Source: Myxococcales bacterium UBA1660
GTDB lineage: Bacteria > Myxococcota_A > Polyangia > Polyangiales > Houyiibacteriaceae
DNA length: 64,000 nt
Direction: 5' to 3'
Assembly: GCA_002320815.1 (NCBI GenBank)
Contig: DCLA01000005.1
Span: forward strand, 62,001 to 126,000
The stretch's first letter is position 1. Each line of letters begins with the position of its first letter. Position numbers and translations under genes: made by a program. Positions 10,601 through 17,148 of this stretch are shown one piece after another. The notes under the pieces are model-generated. The model was not told the origin of the DNA and did no database searches. It saw only the letters and a program-made list of their open reading frames with translations.

Positions 10601-11500
10601 TATGCGCGGGTTGAGAGTCCGTACTCCGGGCGCTCCCCCGCGGACCTTCTTCCACAGGAGGGTCATCAGGTTCTCGTGCTCGTAGGGCAGGCGTCCCGCG
10701 AGGACCTCGTAGAGCATCACGCCGAGCGAGTAGAGGTCGCTCGCCGGTCCCGCGGCCCGGCCGGTCGCCTGCTCGGGGGCCATGTAGTTCGGGGTCCCGA
10801 CGACCAGACCGGAGCGCTCGCCAGCTCCAGAGCCCCCGCGCTCCGTCACCAACCCGAAGTCCAGGACCACGGGCCGGCTCCGGGGCGTGACCAACACGTT
10901 GTGGGGCTTCAGATCCCGATGGAGCATCCCCGCTCCGTGCAAGGCGGTGAGCGCCTCGGCGACCCCCGCGAAGACCCGGCGGACCCGGGCCCAGTCGAGA
11001 TCGTGGGGGACCGCCTCCACCGGTCGCTCGGAATCGAGACCCTCGAGCGTGCCTGCCAGGGCCGCGTCGCCGGAGCGGTCCAGGGGGGTCGGCCGGGGGT
11101 CGAAGCGCGTGGCGTCGGGGCTGGGATCGAAGGCCGAGGGGAGGGTGGCCATCAGGCTGCCACCAGCGACCGCGCTCACCACGCGGGCGTCCTGGCGCAG
11201 GCTCGAGGTGATGGGCTCGCCCTCGACCAGCTCCATGGCCAGGTACCAGGAGTCTTCCTCCACGAAGAGCTCGTAGAGGGTGACGAGGTTCGGGTGGCTC
11301 AAGCGCGCGAGGGAGCGGAACTCCTTCTTGAAGCGGTAGAGACCGCGAGCGTCCGCTCGGTGCAGGCGCTTGAGCGCGATCTCCGTTCCCCGCTCCAGGT
11401 CCAGGGCGGCGAAGACGTCCCCGTAGCTGCCCGAGCCGATGCGTCGATCGATCCGATACCGGCGCCCGACGGCTGACGTCGTCTCGGTGGCCCCCGCCAT
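7655..11500 (-). CDS. Ser/Thr protein kinase fused to AAA/STAND-like ATPase and helical-repeat tail
   Basis: This 1281-residue protein combines a eukaryote-like kinase with an ATPase. The kinase occupies about residues 15-330: Gly loop GSGSYG (22-27), Lys44, catalytic HRDLKPHN (Asp196), DFG (214-216) and APEQATG. About 60 residues rich in Pro, Asp and Ser (roughly 102-168) are inserted between the lobes. The ATPase follows with Walker A GDSGMGKS (377-384) and Walker B VVFIDDIQWGD. The rest is alanine/leucine-rich helical sequence resembling TPR repeats. PknK-like kinases of this layout are common in myxobacteria and act as cytoplasmic signalling proteins. The start at 11500 is chosen because the kinase fold begins there; an in-frame ATG at 11530 lies inside an inverted repeat. 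It is first in an operon with the lipoxygenase and flavin oxidase. Confidence 0.93.
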   Translation of the reverse strand: MAGATETTSAVGRRYRIDRRIGSGSYGDVFAALDLERGTEIALKRLHRADARGLYRFKKEFRSLARLSHPNLVTLYELFVEEDSWYLAMELVEGEPITSSLRQDARVVSAVAGGSLMATLPSAFDPSPDATRFDPRPTPLDRSGDAALAGTLEGLDSERPVEAVPHDLDWARVRRVFAGVAEALTALHGAGMLHRDLKPHNVLVTPRSRPVVLDFGLVTERGGSGAGERSGLVVGTPNYMAPEQATGRAAGPASDLYSLGVMLYEVLAGRLPYEHENLMTLLWKKVRGGAPGVRTLNPRIPEALADLCDALLAVDPDRRPDAAHVARGLGGGAAPAVSDSMLPAAALVGRDVELAQLREAFRESCEHAEPRLVVLEGDSGMGKSAVATALLTEVERRDGAMAFPGRCYEQDFVPYKAVDGLVDELSGHLARFGAPQLRELLPPHAAELARLFPVFAGVVPKGVAVEPLLEDSVAARRRGFRALRELLFRLGRDRPLVVFIDDIQWGDVQSADILLDLMRGPAAPPITWVLALRSDERDSPLPRTLLERLLHEDTIDSRRIVLRPLPPAACADLAGRILASNDGGLAERIAREAGGHPLFVEELARHARDAGTLDLPRTSEGTPDSDDRRVLLGRVLGERLLQLPDPSRRLLEVVAIAGMPIAPGTAHRAAGLELQDRRIEHRLLSARLVRTQHSGEADRLAPYHGRIREAILAALEPARRRSLHRAVGDALAADGAPARLLVPHYAEAGDLRTAALHARRAGEEASRALAFPEAVSLFERALGWLEASGGTLAERTEVRRALAEALVAVGRCRDGARLYESLARGRSNPVERARLELAAAQAYFTTGATREGDAVLRSLSDLLGLGAPRSRVAMHGGLAARATRLFLRGQAFRERPRDAIAPAERDRIRACFSLAPSLTLSDLVRSIHFYLQGYELALRAGDAESVAVATAMLGSFFANFGWDGAETMLDRASDLARRLDSPEALGTAAYARGLRAFMDDDWSAALLELEDAHRHLTRVKDAVGLRQAALSQIPTQLRYLDRFVELETRTEQIAAEAREVGNPYTAAAAKVDGAYAALALGRPTEARRALALARQDTVGPGMYVEFASLTIDTLVELYLGRAHAAHRRVESAWPRLRTAGLLWVPAGQEFYGALRVAALLATTAGDEGRGARRARRKARALIERYLAKPRSAYGRARRATLEGTLAHQEGDERGARRALEHAAEELEAAGLPVRAATTRRRLLELAGDHAGIHAVDELLAAHDVADPARWSRAWNPGLAAR

Positions 11501-11529
11501 TGGGCGGCAGCATACCGGTGGGCCGCCCA
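11501..11529. promoter_or_regulatory. Inverted repeat in the divergent kinase-ATPase/P450 promoter region
   Basis: TGGGCGGC (11501-11508) is repeated in inverted form as GCCGCCCA (11522-11529) across a 13-base spacer. The repeat directly abuts the ATG of the kinase-ATPase gene, so in that transcript it would form a hairpin ending at the start codon. It could be an operator for both divergent genes or a translational control element. Function is inference. Confidence 0.4.
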
Positions 11530-11574
11530 TTTTGGAACCAGCCCCCGCACCCCGCGGGGGGGTAAGGTGCAGGG

Positions 11575-13011
11575 GTGGCCTCTCCCGCGTTCCCGCTGCC
11601 GCTCGCGCCCCTGGTCCGTCGGTCCCGGCGGGCCATCCTGCGGGCGGGCTTGCCCACCCCTTGGCCGGAGTCCCCGGCGCGACAGCTCCACCGCTGGGCG
11701 TCCGACATGGATGGGCTCCTGGGCGAGCTGGCGGCCACCGGGCGCCCCTGGACCCTCGACCTCTGGCGGCAGGGGTGGATCGCCGTCTTCTCGAGCGCGA
11801 GCGCCCGCCAACGGCTCCAAGAAGCCGACCCCGAGACCTTCGGGCACGCCAACGACCTGGCCAGCCTCTTCGTCGGACCCCACTCGCTCCTCCTGAAGGA
11901 CGGGGCCGAGCACCGGGCGGGCCGGCGGCGCACCGTCGGGCTGGTGGGCGCCGAGCGGCTCCCGGTCTTCGGCGTCGCCATGCGCGACGCCACCGACGAG
12001 TGGCTCGACCGTCTCGAACCCGACTCCACGGTCCCGGTGCTCGATGGCTGCCAGGCGCTGACCCTGGACATCATCCTACGGACGGTCTTCGGGCTCCCTC
12101 CCGGGCCCGAGCACGCGGCGCTCCACCGAGCGGGCCGCGGATTCATGCAGGCGGGCCGCTCCGTCGCCGGCAACCTCGCGGCGCTGGTGCTCCCCACGAC
12201 CGTCCTCCGCGGGCTGGCCCTCGGCGGCGAGAGCCCCGGCCCGATGGCGAGGCTCTTGGGCCCGGTCGGCACGAACCTCCCCGGCAGCGCCGAGGGCCGG
12301 CACCTGATGCGGCGGCTCCGAGAGCTCATCGCGCGGCGTCGCGCGAGCGACTCGAGCCGCGGGAGCGACGTGCTCTCCCGGCTCGTCGCCGAGGGCGCGC
12401 TCTCCGATGACGCGATCCGCGACGAGGTCGCGACGCTCCTGCTCGCGGGCCACGACACCACCGCGGTGACCCTGGGCTGGCTCCTCTACCGCTTGGGCTC
12501 GCGCCCCGATCTCTGGGACGCGCTGCGGATGGAGATCGCCAGTTGCTGCGGGGCGGATGGCCTCGTCGATCCGGCGCGCTTGCCGCGCCGCGGGCTCCTG
12601 GGCGCCTGTGTCCGGGAGAGCCTACGCCTCGACGGCCTCACGATCGGGATCGTGCGGAGGGCCCGGCGGGAGACCACGGTCGATGGATTCCGCATCCCGG
12701 CGGGAACGCAGGTCAACGCCCTGGTACGACCTCGGCATCTCGACCCGGAGCGCTGGCCGGACCCGGAGCGCTTCGATCCCCATCGGATGCTCGGGGAGCG
12801 CCCGGGCCCCGAGGACCTGGCCCCCTTCGGCGCGGGCTACCGGCGCTGTGTGGGCGCGTCCTTCGCGACCTTCGAGATGCTGGTCGTCCTGGCGGCGATC
12901 GCCCGCCGCGGCCGCTTCGTCCGACCCCCGGACTTGGTGGTCGACCGTCGCCAGTACGGCGCGTTCCCGGGCCCGAGCAACCCGATCCCCATGCGCTGGG
13001 AGCCCCTCTGA
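11575..13011 (+). CDS. Cytochrome P450
   Basis: This 478-residue protein is a heme-thiolate monooxygenase. It has the oxygen-activating I-helix motif AGHDTT, the K-helix ExxR motif in RESLR, a PERF-like segment (DPERF) and the heme loop FGAGYRRCVG with proximal ligand Cys425. The N-terminus has no membrane anchor, so it is probably soluble. The intact AGHDTT motif argues for normal O2-dependent hydroxylation, not hydroperoxide rearrangement. It starts with GTG and is divergent from the kinase-ATPase/lipoxygenase/flavin oxidase operon across 74 bases, so shared control and a related oxidised-lipid substrate are plausible but unproven. No ferredoxin or reductase gene is adjacent. Confidence 0.95.
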   Translation: MASPAFPLPLAPLVRRSRRAILRAGLPTPWPESPARQLHRWASDMDGLLGELAATGRPWTLDLWRQGWIAVFSSASARQRLQEADPETFGHANDLASLFVGPHSLLLKDGAEHRAGRRRTVGLVGAERLPVFGVAMRDATDEWLDRLEPDSTVPVLDGCQALTLDIILRTVFGLPPGPEHAALHRAGRGFMQAGRSVAGNLAALVLPTTVLRGLALGGESPGPMARLLGPVGTNLPGSAEGRHLMRRLRELIARRRASDSSRGSDVLSRLVAEGALSDDAIRDEVATLLLAGHDTTAVTLGWLLYRLGSRPDLWDALRMEIASCCGADGLVDPARLPRRGLLGACVRESLRLDGLTIGIVRRARRETTVDGFRIPAGTQVNALVRPRHLDPERWPDPERFDPHRMLGERPGPEDLAPFGAGYRRCVGASFATFEMLVVLAAIARRGRFVRPPDLVVDRRQYGAFPGPSNPIPMRWEPL

Positions 13012-13017
13012 AACGCA

Positions 13018-13048
13018 AGAGGCCGCCTCACCGAAGTGGGCGGCCTCT
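13018..13048. terminator. Hairpin terminator between convergent P450 and exbD genes
   Basis: AGAGGCCGCC (13018-13027) pairs perfectly with GGCGGCCTCT (13039-13048) around an 11-base loop. Read on the minus strand the stem is followed by TTGCGTTTC, so it works best as the terminator of the leftward ExbB-ExbD-ExbD triad; on the plus strand there is no T-run. Confidence 0.75.
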
Positions 13049-13068
13049 CGACGCGGGGTGGGGGCTCG

Positions 13069-13650
13069 CTAACGCGGTCCGCCGCCCAACTCGCCGGTCT
13101 TGTTGGTGACGAAGCGGATGTTGCTGAACTCCGTCTGACCCAACGTGTAGATGACCTCGGACATGGTCCGGAAGGGGGTCCGCTGGTCGGCAACGATCTG
13201 CACCTCGCCCTTGAAGGGACGCGAGGGAGTCCGCTGCTCGATGAGCTTCTGGAGGTCGCGGATCCGGCCCATCTCCCGGAAGAGCGGGGTGATGAGGAAG
13301 CCCGTGCCGCCGCCCTGCTTCTGGCTGGGATCGACCAGACCGTTGCGGAGCTCCAGGACCGTCTCGCCATCGACGACGATGGCGTTCCGGGAGATCTGAA
13401 TCGGCGTGGCTTCGCCCATGTCGATCTCGGAGGTCGAGTACGGGATCCGCAGCTCGTCGCTCTGGGTGATCGCCGAGGCGGAGGACGAGGCGAACTGCAT
13501 GACCATGAAGACGAGTAGAATCGTCATCATGTCCATCATCGGATAGATGTTCAGGCCGTGGCCCTCGATCTCCGGGTGCTTGGCGATGCGGCGGCGGATC
13601 TCCCGCTTCACCGCGGCCATCGAGGCGGGTTCTACGTCGTGGTCGGCCAT
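13069..13650 (-). CDS. ExbD/TolR-family biopolymer transport protein (left triad, second ExbD)
   Basis: This 193-residue protein is one of two ExbD/TolR-like subunits encoded with an ExbB/TolQ-like channel. Such complexes use the proton gradient to do mechanical work across the periplasm. A cytoplasmic N-terminus of about 40 residues precedes one membrane helix; the helix carries the proton-relay Asp in YPMMDMMTILLVFMVM. The remainder is a periplasmic domain ending in the typical ExbD pattern, with a Gln/Lys/Gly-rich insert near the middle. It starts 4 bases after the previous gene and is the last gene before the hairpin terminator. Substrate or partner is unknown. Confidence 0.9.
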   Translation of the reverse strand: MADHDVEPASMAAVKREIRRRIAKHPEIEGHGLNIYPMMDMMTILLVFMVMQFASSSASAITQSDELRIPYSTSEIDMGEATPIQISRNAIVVDGETVLELRNGLVDPSQKQGGGTGFLITPLFREMGRIRDLQKLIEQRTPSRPFKGEVQIVADQRTPFRTMSEVIYTLGQTEFSNIRFVTNKTGELGGGPR

Positions 13651-13654
13651 GGTC

Positions 13655-14209
13655 CTACCTCACACCCGCCGAGATGAGCACCTCGGGGAAGAGCTCTTCG
13701 CCTTCCTTCTGGCGCACGGCGTCCATCGCCGAGACGACGTCCTGGAACTCGACCAGGTTGTCGGCGCTCACGGTGACTCGGGTCTCGTCCGGGAACTCCT
13801 GCTTGACGGTGGCGACGCAGTTGCGCAGCGACTCCCAATCGTAGCTCCCGCTACGCTTGGGGACCGTGAGCACGTCGCCGGTGGACGTGGTCGAGCACCC
13901 GGGAGCGAGCTTGCCGCCGGACCCCGTCACCGTGACCCCGTTGGGGGTCACGAAGACGCTGAGGTTCAGCTGGGGCTCGTCCGAGGCGCGTCGTCCGACG
14001 CCACCGCTCGAGTAGGTCGGCAACGAGGCCTCGACCTGCGCGTAGAAAGCGATCGAGCTGGTGATCATCAAGAGGAACATGATGAGGTTCACCACGATGT
14101 CGAGGAAGGGGATGATGTTCAGCTCTTCGTCGAGCTCATCAGCCCCCGGCTCCTCGTACTTCGAGCGCTTCTTGATATAGGCGCGCTGCTGTGGAGTGAA
14201 CTCGGGCAT
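13655..14209 (-). CDS. ExbD/TolR-family biopolymer transport protein (left triad, first ExbD)
   Basis: This 184-residue ExbD/TolR-like subunit has a charged cytoplasmic tail of about 30 residues and one membrane helix beginning NIIPFLDIVVNLIMFLLM with the conserved Asp. The periplasmic domain ends with DNLVEFQDVVSAMDAVR, the usual ExbD C-terminal pattern. Two cysteines (GCSTTS and NCVATV) could form a disulfide. It is placed between the ExbB-like gene (15-base gap) and the second ExbD (4-base gap). Two different ExbD proteins with one ExbB is also the arrangement of the myxobacterial AglR-AglQ-AglS gliding motor, but the specific role here is not established. Confidence 0.9.
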   Translation of the reverse strand: MPEFTPQQRAYIKKRSKYEEPGADELDEELNIIPFLDIVVNLIMFLLMITSSIAFYAQVEASLPTYSSGGVGRRASDEPQLNLSVFVTPNGVTVTGSGGKLAPGCSTTSTGDVLTVPKRSGSYDWESLRNCVATVKQEFPDETRVTVSADNLVEFQDVVSAMDAVRQKEGEELFPEVLISAGVR

Positions 14210-14224
14210 GGAAGGCTACCGCCC

Positions 14225-14854
14225 TCAGCTCTTCGGTCGAAGCGTGAGCAGGTTCTCGAGCTTGGTCGCGGCCTTCTCCATCTCGGTCTTGTGCTTCTTC
14301 GCCATGCCGTGGAGGATCAGGTGCGCGGTCATGCAGATGACGGCGATGAGGAGGCCGAGGAACGTGTTCCACATGGCCTCGGCGATACCGGCCGAGAGGA
14401 TCTTGGACTTCTCGCCCGGGTCGTCGATGACGCCGACGGCCTTGAAGGCCTTGATGAGGCCTCGGATCGTCCCGAGGAGACCGATCAGGGTGGCGATGTT
14501 GGCCAGGGTCCAGAGGGCGGGGATCCGCTTCTCCAGCCGGGGCAGCTCCTCGGCCATCCGCTCGTCCATCGCGGCGATGATGGCTTCCTCGCCCCGGTTC
14601 ACCTGGGTGAGGCCGGCCTTGCAGACCTGGAGCAGGGGGAGCGGGGCCGCTTCACAGAGCTTGATCGCACGGTCGATGTTGCCCGCCTGAACGAGCTTCC
14701 GGATCTGACCCATGAACTCCGTGGTGTTCACCCGGTACTTGGTCAGGATGAACACGAAGCGCTCCGCGATGATCGCGAGCGCGAGGGCCAGCACTCCGAT
14801 GTTGATGAACGAGAACGGAGCTCCCTCCATCAACGCATGCCAGACTTCTTCCAT
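14225..14854 (-). CDS. MotA/TolQ/ExbB proton channel family protein (left triad)
   Basis: This 209-residue inner-membrane protein is the proton-channel subunit of an Exb/Tol/Mot-type motor. The first membrane helix is at about 12-32. A cytoplasmic loop contains AGNIDRAIKLC and AGLTQVNRGEEAIIAAMDE, and two further helices follow with the signature IATLIGLLGTIRGLIKAF. The start has a good ribosome site (GGAG, 7 bases upstream). It heads a leftward three-gene operon with two ExbD genes and is clearly homologous to the ExbB of the divergent right-hand triad, for example in the shared AIKLC and the TLIGLLGT/MLSGLFGT region. Confidence 0.93.
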   Translation of the reverse strand: MEEVWHALMEGAPFSFINIGVLALALAIIAERFVFILTKYRVNTTEFMGQIRKLVQAGNIDRAIKLCEAAPLPLLQVCKAGLTQVNRGEEAIIAAMDERMAEELPRLEKRIPALWTLANIATLIGLLGTIRGLIKAFKAVGVIDDPGEKSKILSAGIAEAMWNTFLGLLIAVICMTAHLILHGMAKKHKTEMEKAATKLENLLTLRPKS

Positions 14855-14980
14855 CAGTGGGCTCCTATGGATGGCTCGGCCTGCGCCGAGACGTTCCCCC
14901 CCGCGCCGTTCGGCTCGAGCGGGCGGAATTCCTTGAAATCATTGAGATAAGACAGCTTTTTCGGGGCTGCCTCGGCGCCG

Positions 14981-15010
14981 ACGCTAACTCAGCGCGCGCG
15001 AGGTTGTCAA
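14981..15010 (-). promoter_or_regulatory. Candidate promoter of the left ExbB-ExbD-ExbD operon
   Basis: On the minus strand TTGACA (15010-15005) is a perfect -35 box. Eighteen bases further is TAGCGT (14986-14981), a weak -10 that keeps the most conserved first, second and last bases. Transcription would start near 14975 and give a leader of about 120 bases. Confidence 0.45.
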
Positions 15011-15140
15011 TGGAATCGGGTGCAGCGTTACAAGCGAACCGACCCCGGGCGGTGGTCGGGAACTTTTCCGACGGGGTGGGGTCGGAGGCTGAGTCAGCGG
15101 GGTCCACGGATGGCCACACCGACCCTCTCGCGGATCACCG

Positions 15141-15168
15141 TTGACTTGTTGGGGCGACTCTGTATCAT
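15141..15168 (+). promoter_or_regulatory. Candidate promoter of the right ExbB-ExbD-ExbD operon
   Basis: TTGACT (15141-15146) and TATCAT (15163-15168) are separated by 16 bases, a near-consensus housekeeping promoter that stands out in this GC-rich sequence. It would give a leader of roughly 150 bases before the ATG at 15328. The 472-base gap 14855-15327 holds this promoter, its leftward counterpart and the leader hairpins; I see no gene in it. Confidence 0.6.
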
Positions 15169-15191
15169 CGCCCTCGCTCGGCCCCTGGGCT

Positions 15192-15226
15192 ACCCAAATT
15201 GGTTGGGTTTCCGGGGGCATCCCCCG
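15192..15226 (+). promoter_or_regulatory. Two hairpins in the leader of the right triad
   Basis: ACCCAA (15192-15197) pairs with TTGGGT (15203-15208), and CGGGGG (15212-15217) pairs with CCCCCG (15221-15226) over a three-base loop. Both lie between the promoter and the exbB start, so they could affect leader stability or elongation. No T-run follows, so they do not look like terminators. Confidence 0.4.
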
Positions 15227-15327
15227 AGCATATCGAGTGAATTTCGTAAGGTTCGACGACGGCCGAGGCCACGACGCATGGAGCGTGCGTGCCCTCGAGC
15301 CCGAGGTTTTCGAGGAGGCAGTCTGAA

Positions 15328-15981
15328 ATGTCCGCAATCGCACACCATTTCGAAGAAGGCGGATGGGCGATGTACGTCATCCTTTTCTGGCTGGTGCTGG
15401 CGATCGGGTTCGCGATCGAGCGTGGCGTCTATCTCTACAAGGCGAGCATCAACAAGGATGTGTTCCTCGCCACCATGCAGAAGTGCATCCTGGCCGGTGA
15501 CATCGGTCGGGCCATCAAGCTCTGCAGCGCCGCCAACGCTCCCCTCGCCCGCATCGTCAAGGCCGGCCTGATGAAGGTCAACCGCCCCGATTCCGAGGTC
15601 CAGGCCGCCATGGACGAGGCCGCTCTCCGCGAGCTGCCCAAGATCGAGGCGCGTACCCCGTTCCTCGGCCTCTTCGCCAACCTCGCCATGCTCTCGGGCC
15701 TCTTCGGCACCGTTCTCGGCCTCATCGGCGCGTTCGCCGCCGTCGCCGGCGCGGACCAGGCCTCGAAGGCCACCATGCTCGCCAAGGGTATCTCCGAGGC
15801 CATGAACTGCACCGCCTTCGGTCTGATGTCGGCCATCATCGCGCTGATGGCGATGGCCGTGCTCAACGGTAAGACCCAGGGCCTCCTCGACGACATCAAC
15901 GCCGCCACCGTGCAGGTGATGAACCTCGTCGTGAACAACCGGTCCAAGGTCAACCTGCAGGGCCTGAACCAGGGCGCGTGA
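15328..15981 (+). CDS. MotA/TolQ/ExbB proton channel family protein (right triad)
   Basis: This 217-residue protein is the ExbB/TolQ-like channel of the rightward triad. Its first membrane helix (about 15-35, WAMYVILFWLVLAIGFAIE) is followed by the cytoplasmic loop with GRAIKLCSAA and AGLMKVNRP, then two helices containing FANLAMLSGLFGTVLGLIGAF and FGLMSAIIALMAMAVL. The start is fixed by the ribosome site GAGGAG at 15312-15317. The gene is followed by two ExbD-like genes. Sequence and order mirror the left triad, so the two operons probably arose by inverted duplication and then diverged. Confidence 0.93.
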   Translation: MSAIAHHFEEGGWAMYVILFWLVLAIGFAIERGVYLYKASINKDVFLATMQKCILAGDIGRAIKLCSAANAPLARIVKAGLMKVNRPDSEVQAAMDEAALRELPKIEARTPFLGLFANLAMLSGLFGTVLGLIGAFAAVAGADQASKATMLAKGISEAMNCTAFGLMSAIIALMAMAVLNGKTQGLLDDINAATVQVMNLVVNNRSKVNLQGLNQGA

Positions 15982-16010
15982 GCCCCTGGATCGCTAGGAG
16001 GAGCTGAGCC

Positions 16011-16487
16011 ATGGGCGGTATCGACACCGGCGGCGGACACGGCGGAAAGAAGAGCGTCGATCAGGAGATCCCCCTGATCCCGTTCATCGACCTCCTGTTC
16101 TGCTGCATCATGTTCCTGCTCGCCACGGCCGTGTGGAACCAGCTGGCTCGCATCGCCGCGAACCAGCAGACCCCCGGCCAGGCGCCGAGCGACGACCAGC
16201 CGCCTCCCGAGGAGCGGGTCAAGCTCATCCTCCAGGTCCAGAACTCGGGGTACAAGCTCGCCTCCACGGCGGGTGACAACCTGAACATCCCGAAGAACGG
16301 CGAGGACTACGACGTCGAAGAGCTCCGGAACAAGCTGCAGGAGCGCAAGCGCCTGGAGCCCAACCGGCAGGACATCATCGTCGCGCCGGAGGACGGGGTC
16401 CGCTACCAGGACGTGGTTCAGGCCATGGACCTGGTGGTGGGCGAAGGCTTCCCCCAGATGACCCTGAGCGACGGCGCCACGCTGTAA
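16011..16487 (+). CDS. ExbD/TolR-family biopolymer transport protein (right triad, first ExbD)
   Basis: This 158-residue protein has a short Gly/His/Lys-rich cytoplasmic N-terminus, one membrane helix beginning IPLIPFIDLLFCCIMFLL with the conserved Asp, and a periplasmic domain of about 110 residues. That domain ends in the ExbD pattern GVRYQDVVQAMDLV. A strong ribosome site (AGGAGGAG) precedes the ATG. It should pair with the upstream ExbB-like channel to form a proton-driven motor; the partner that it moves is unknown. Confidence 0.9.
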   Translation: MGGIDTGGGHGGKKSVDQEIPLIPFIDLLFCCIMFLLATAVWNQLARIAANQQTPGQAPSDDQPPPEERVKLILQVQNSGYKLASTAGDNLNIPKNGEDYDVEELRNKLQERKRLEPNRQDIIVAPEDGVRYQDVVQAMDLVVGEGFPQMTLSDGATL

Positions 16488-16496
16488 GAGGACCCG

Positions 16497-17039
16497 ATGC
16501 CCGTACACGTACCCGGACCCGTTCTACTCCACCACATTCCGCTCAAGTTCGTGCGGGAGAAGGTGGGCGGTGGCGGTCGCAAGAACGTCGACCAGGCACT
16601 GCCTCTGGTCCCGTTCATCGACTTCCTCATCGTGCTCATCGTGTTCCTCATCATGAACTTCGCGGCCTCGGGTGAGCTTCTCGCCCAGAAGGCCTCGATT
16701 CGGATGCCGAACGCGTCGAACACCTCCGAGCTGGAGATCTCGCCGGTCATCGCCATCGACGACCGCGTGGTCACTCTCGATGGAGAGCGCGTCGCGGACT
16801 CCAACACGCTGGCTCAGTCCGCGCAGCTGGATCGCATCGAGGGGCTCATCCAGAACCTCGAGACTCAGAAGCGCAACTGGGGCATCCTGCACCCGGCGGA
16901 GCCCTTCCCGGGCGCCATCATCCTGCAGGCCGACGTCGACGTGGACTTCCGCGTCATCAAGAAGGTCATGTTCTCGGCGGCCCAGGCGGGCTACGCGAAC
17001 GTGAACTTCGCGGTGAACAAGGTCGGCGGCGACAGCTGA
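16497..17039 (+). CDS. ExbD/TolR-family biopolymer transport protein (right triad, second ExbD)
   Basis: This 180-residue ExbD-like protein begins 9 bases after the first ExbD of the triad. A cytoplasmic N-terminus of about 35 residues precedes the membrane helix ALPLVPFIDFLIVLIVFLIM with the conserved Asp. The periplasmic domain contains a Gln/Glu-rich stretch and ends DVDFRVIKKVMFSAAQAGY, typical of ExbD. The positional counterpart in the left triad is the 193-residue ExbD; both end with the related pattern N(I/V)xFVTNK or NFAVNK. A strong intrinsic terminator follows. Confidence 0.9.
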   Translation: MPVHVPGPVLLHHIPLKFVREKVGGGGRKNVDQALPLVPFIDFLIVLIVFLIMNFAASGELLAQKASIRMPNASNTSELEISPVIAIDDRVVTLDGERVADSNTLAQSAQLDRIEGLIQNLETQKRNWGILHPAEPFPGAIILQADVDVDFRVIKKVMFSAAQAGYANVNFAVNKVGGDS

Positions 17040-17059
17040 GATCCCGATCGTGTGAGATG

Positions 17060-17096
17060 AACGGCGCGGCCCGCGAGGGACGCGCCGTTTTTCTTT
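17060..17096 (+). terminator. Intrinsic terminator of the right ExbB-ExbD-ExbD operon
   Basis: AACGGCGCG (17060-17068) pairs perfectly with CGCGCCGTT (17081-17089) around a 12-base loop, followed by a T-rich tract to 17096. This is a textbook rho-independent terminator. Confidence 0.92.
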
Positions 17097-17148
17097 GGGG
17101 GAACGCCATTCCGATTGCGCACCCGGGTGGGGTCCCGATACTCGGGCC

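Noticed and set aside
7742..11476. A very long open frame (over 1200 codons) on the plus strand opposite the kinase-ATPase gene.
   Set aside because: It is a GC-rich shadow: low-complexity Arg/Gly/Ala sequence with no domain, exactly antisense to a gene with clear kinase and ATPase motifs.
7731..12461. A minus-strand open frame of over 1500 codons that spans the kinase-ATPase, its promoter region and part of the P450.
   Set aside because: The translation is repetitive Arg/Pro/Ala sequence in another frame of real genes; long open frames are expected by chance at this GC content.
11575..13011. P450s, polyprenyl synthase and HMG-CoA reductase could suggest a terpene biosynthetic cluster.
   Set aside because: No terpene cyclase is visible, the P450s are 28-36 kb from the isoprenoid genes, and the latter lie within a complete menaquinone operon.
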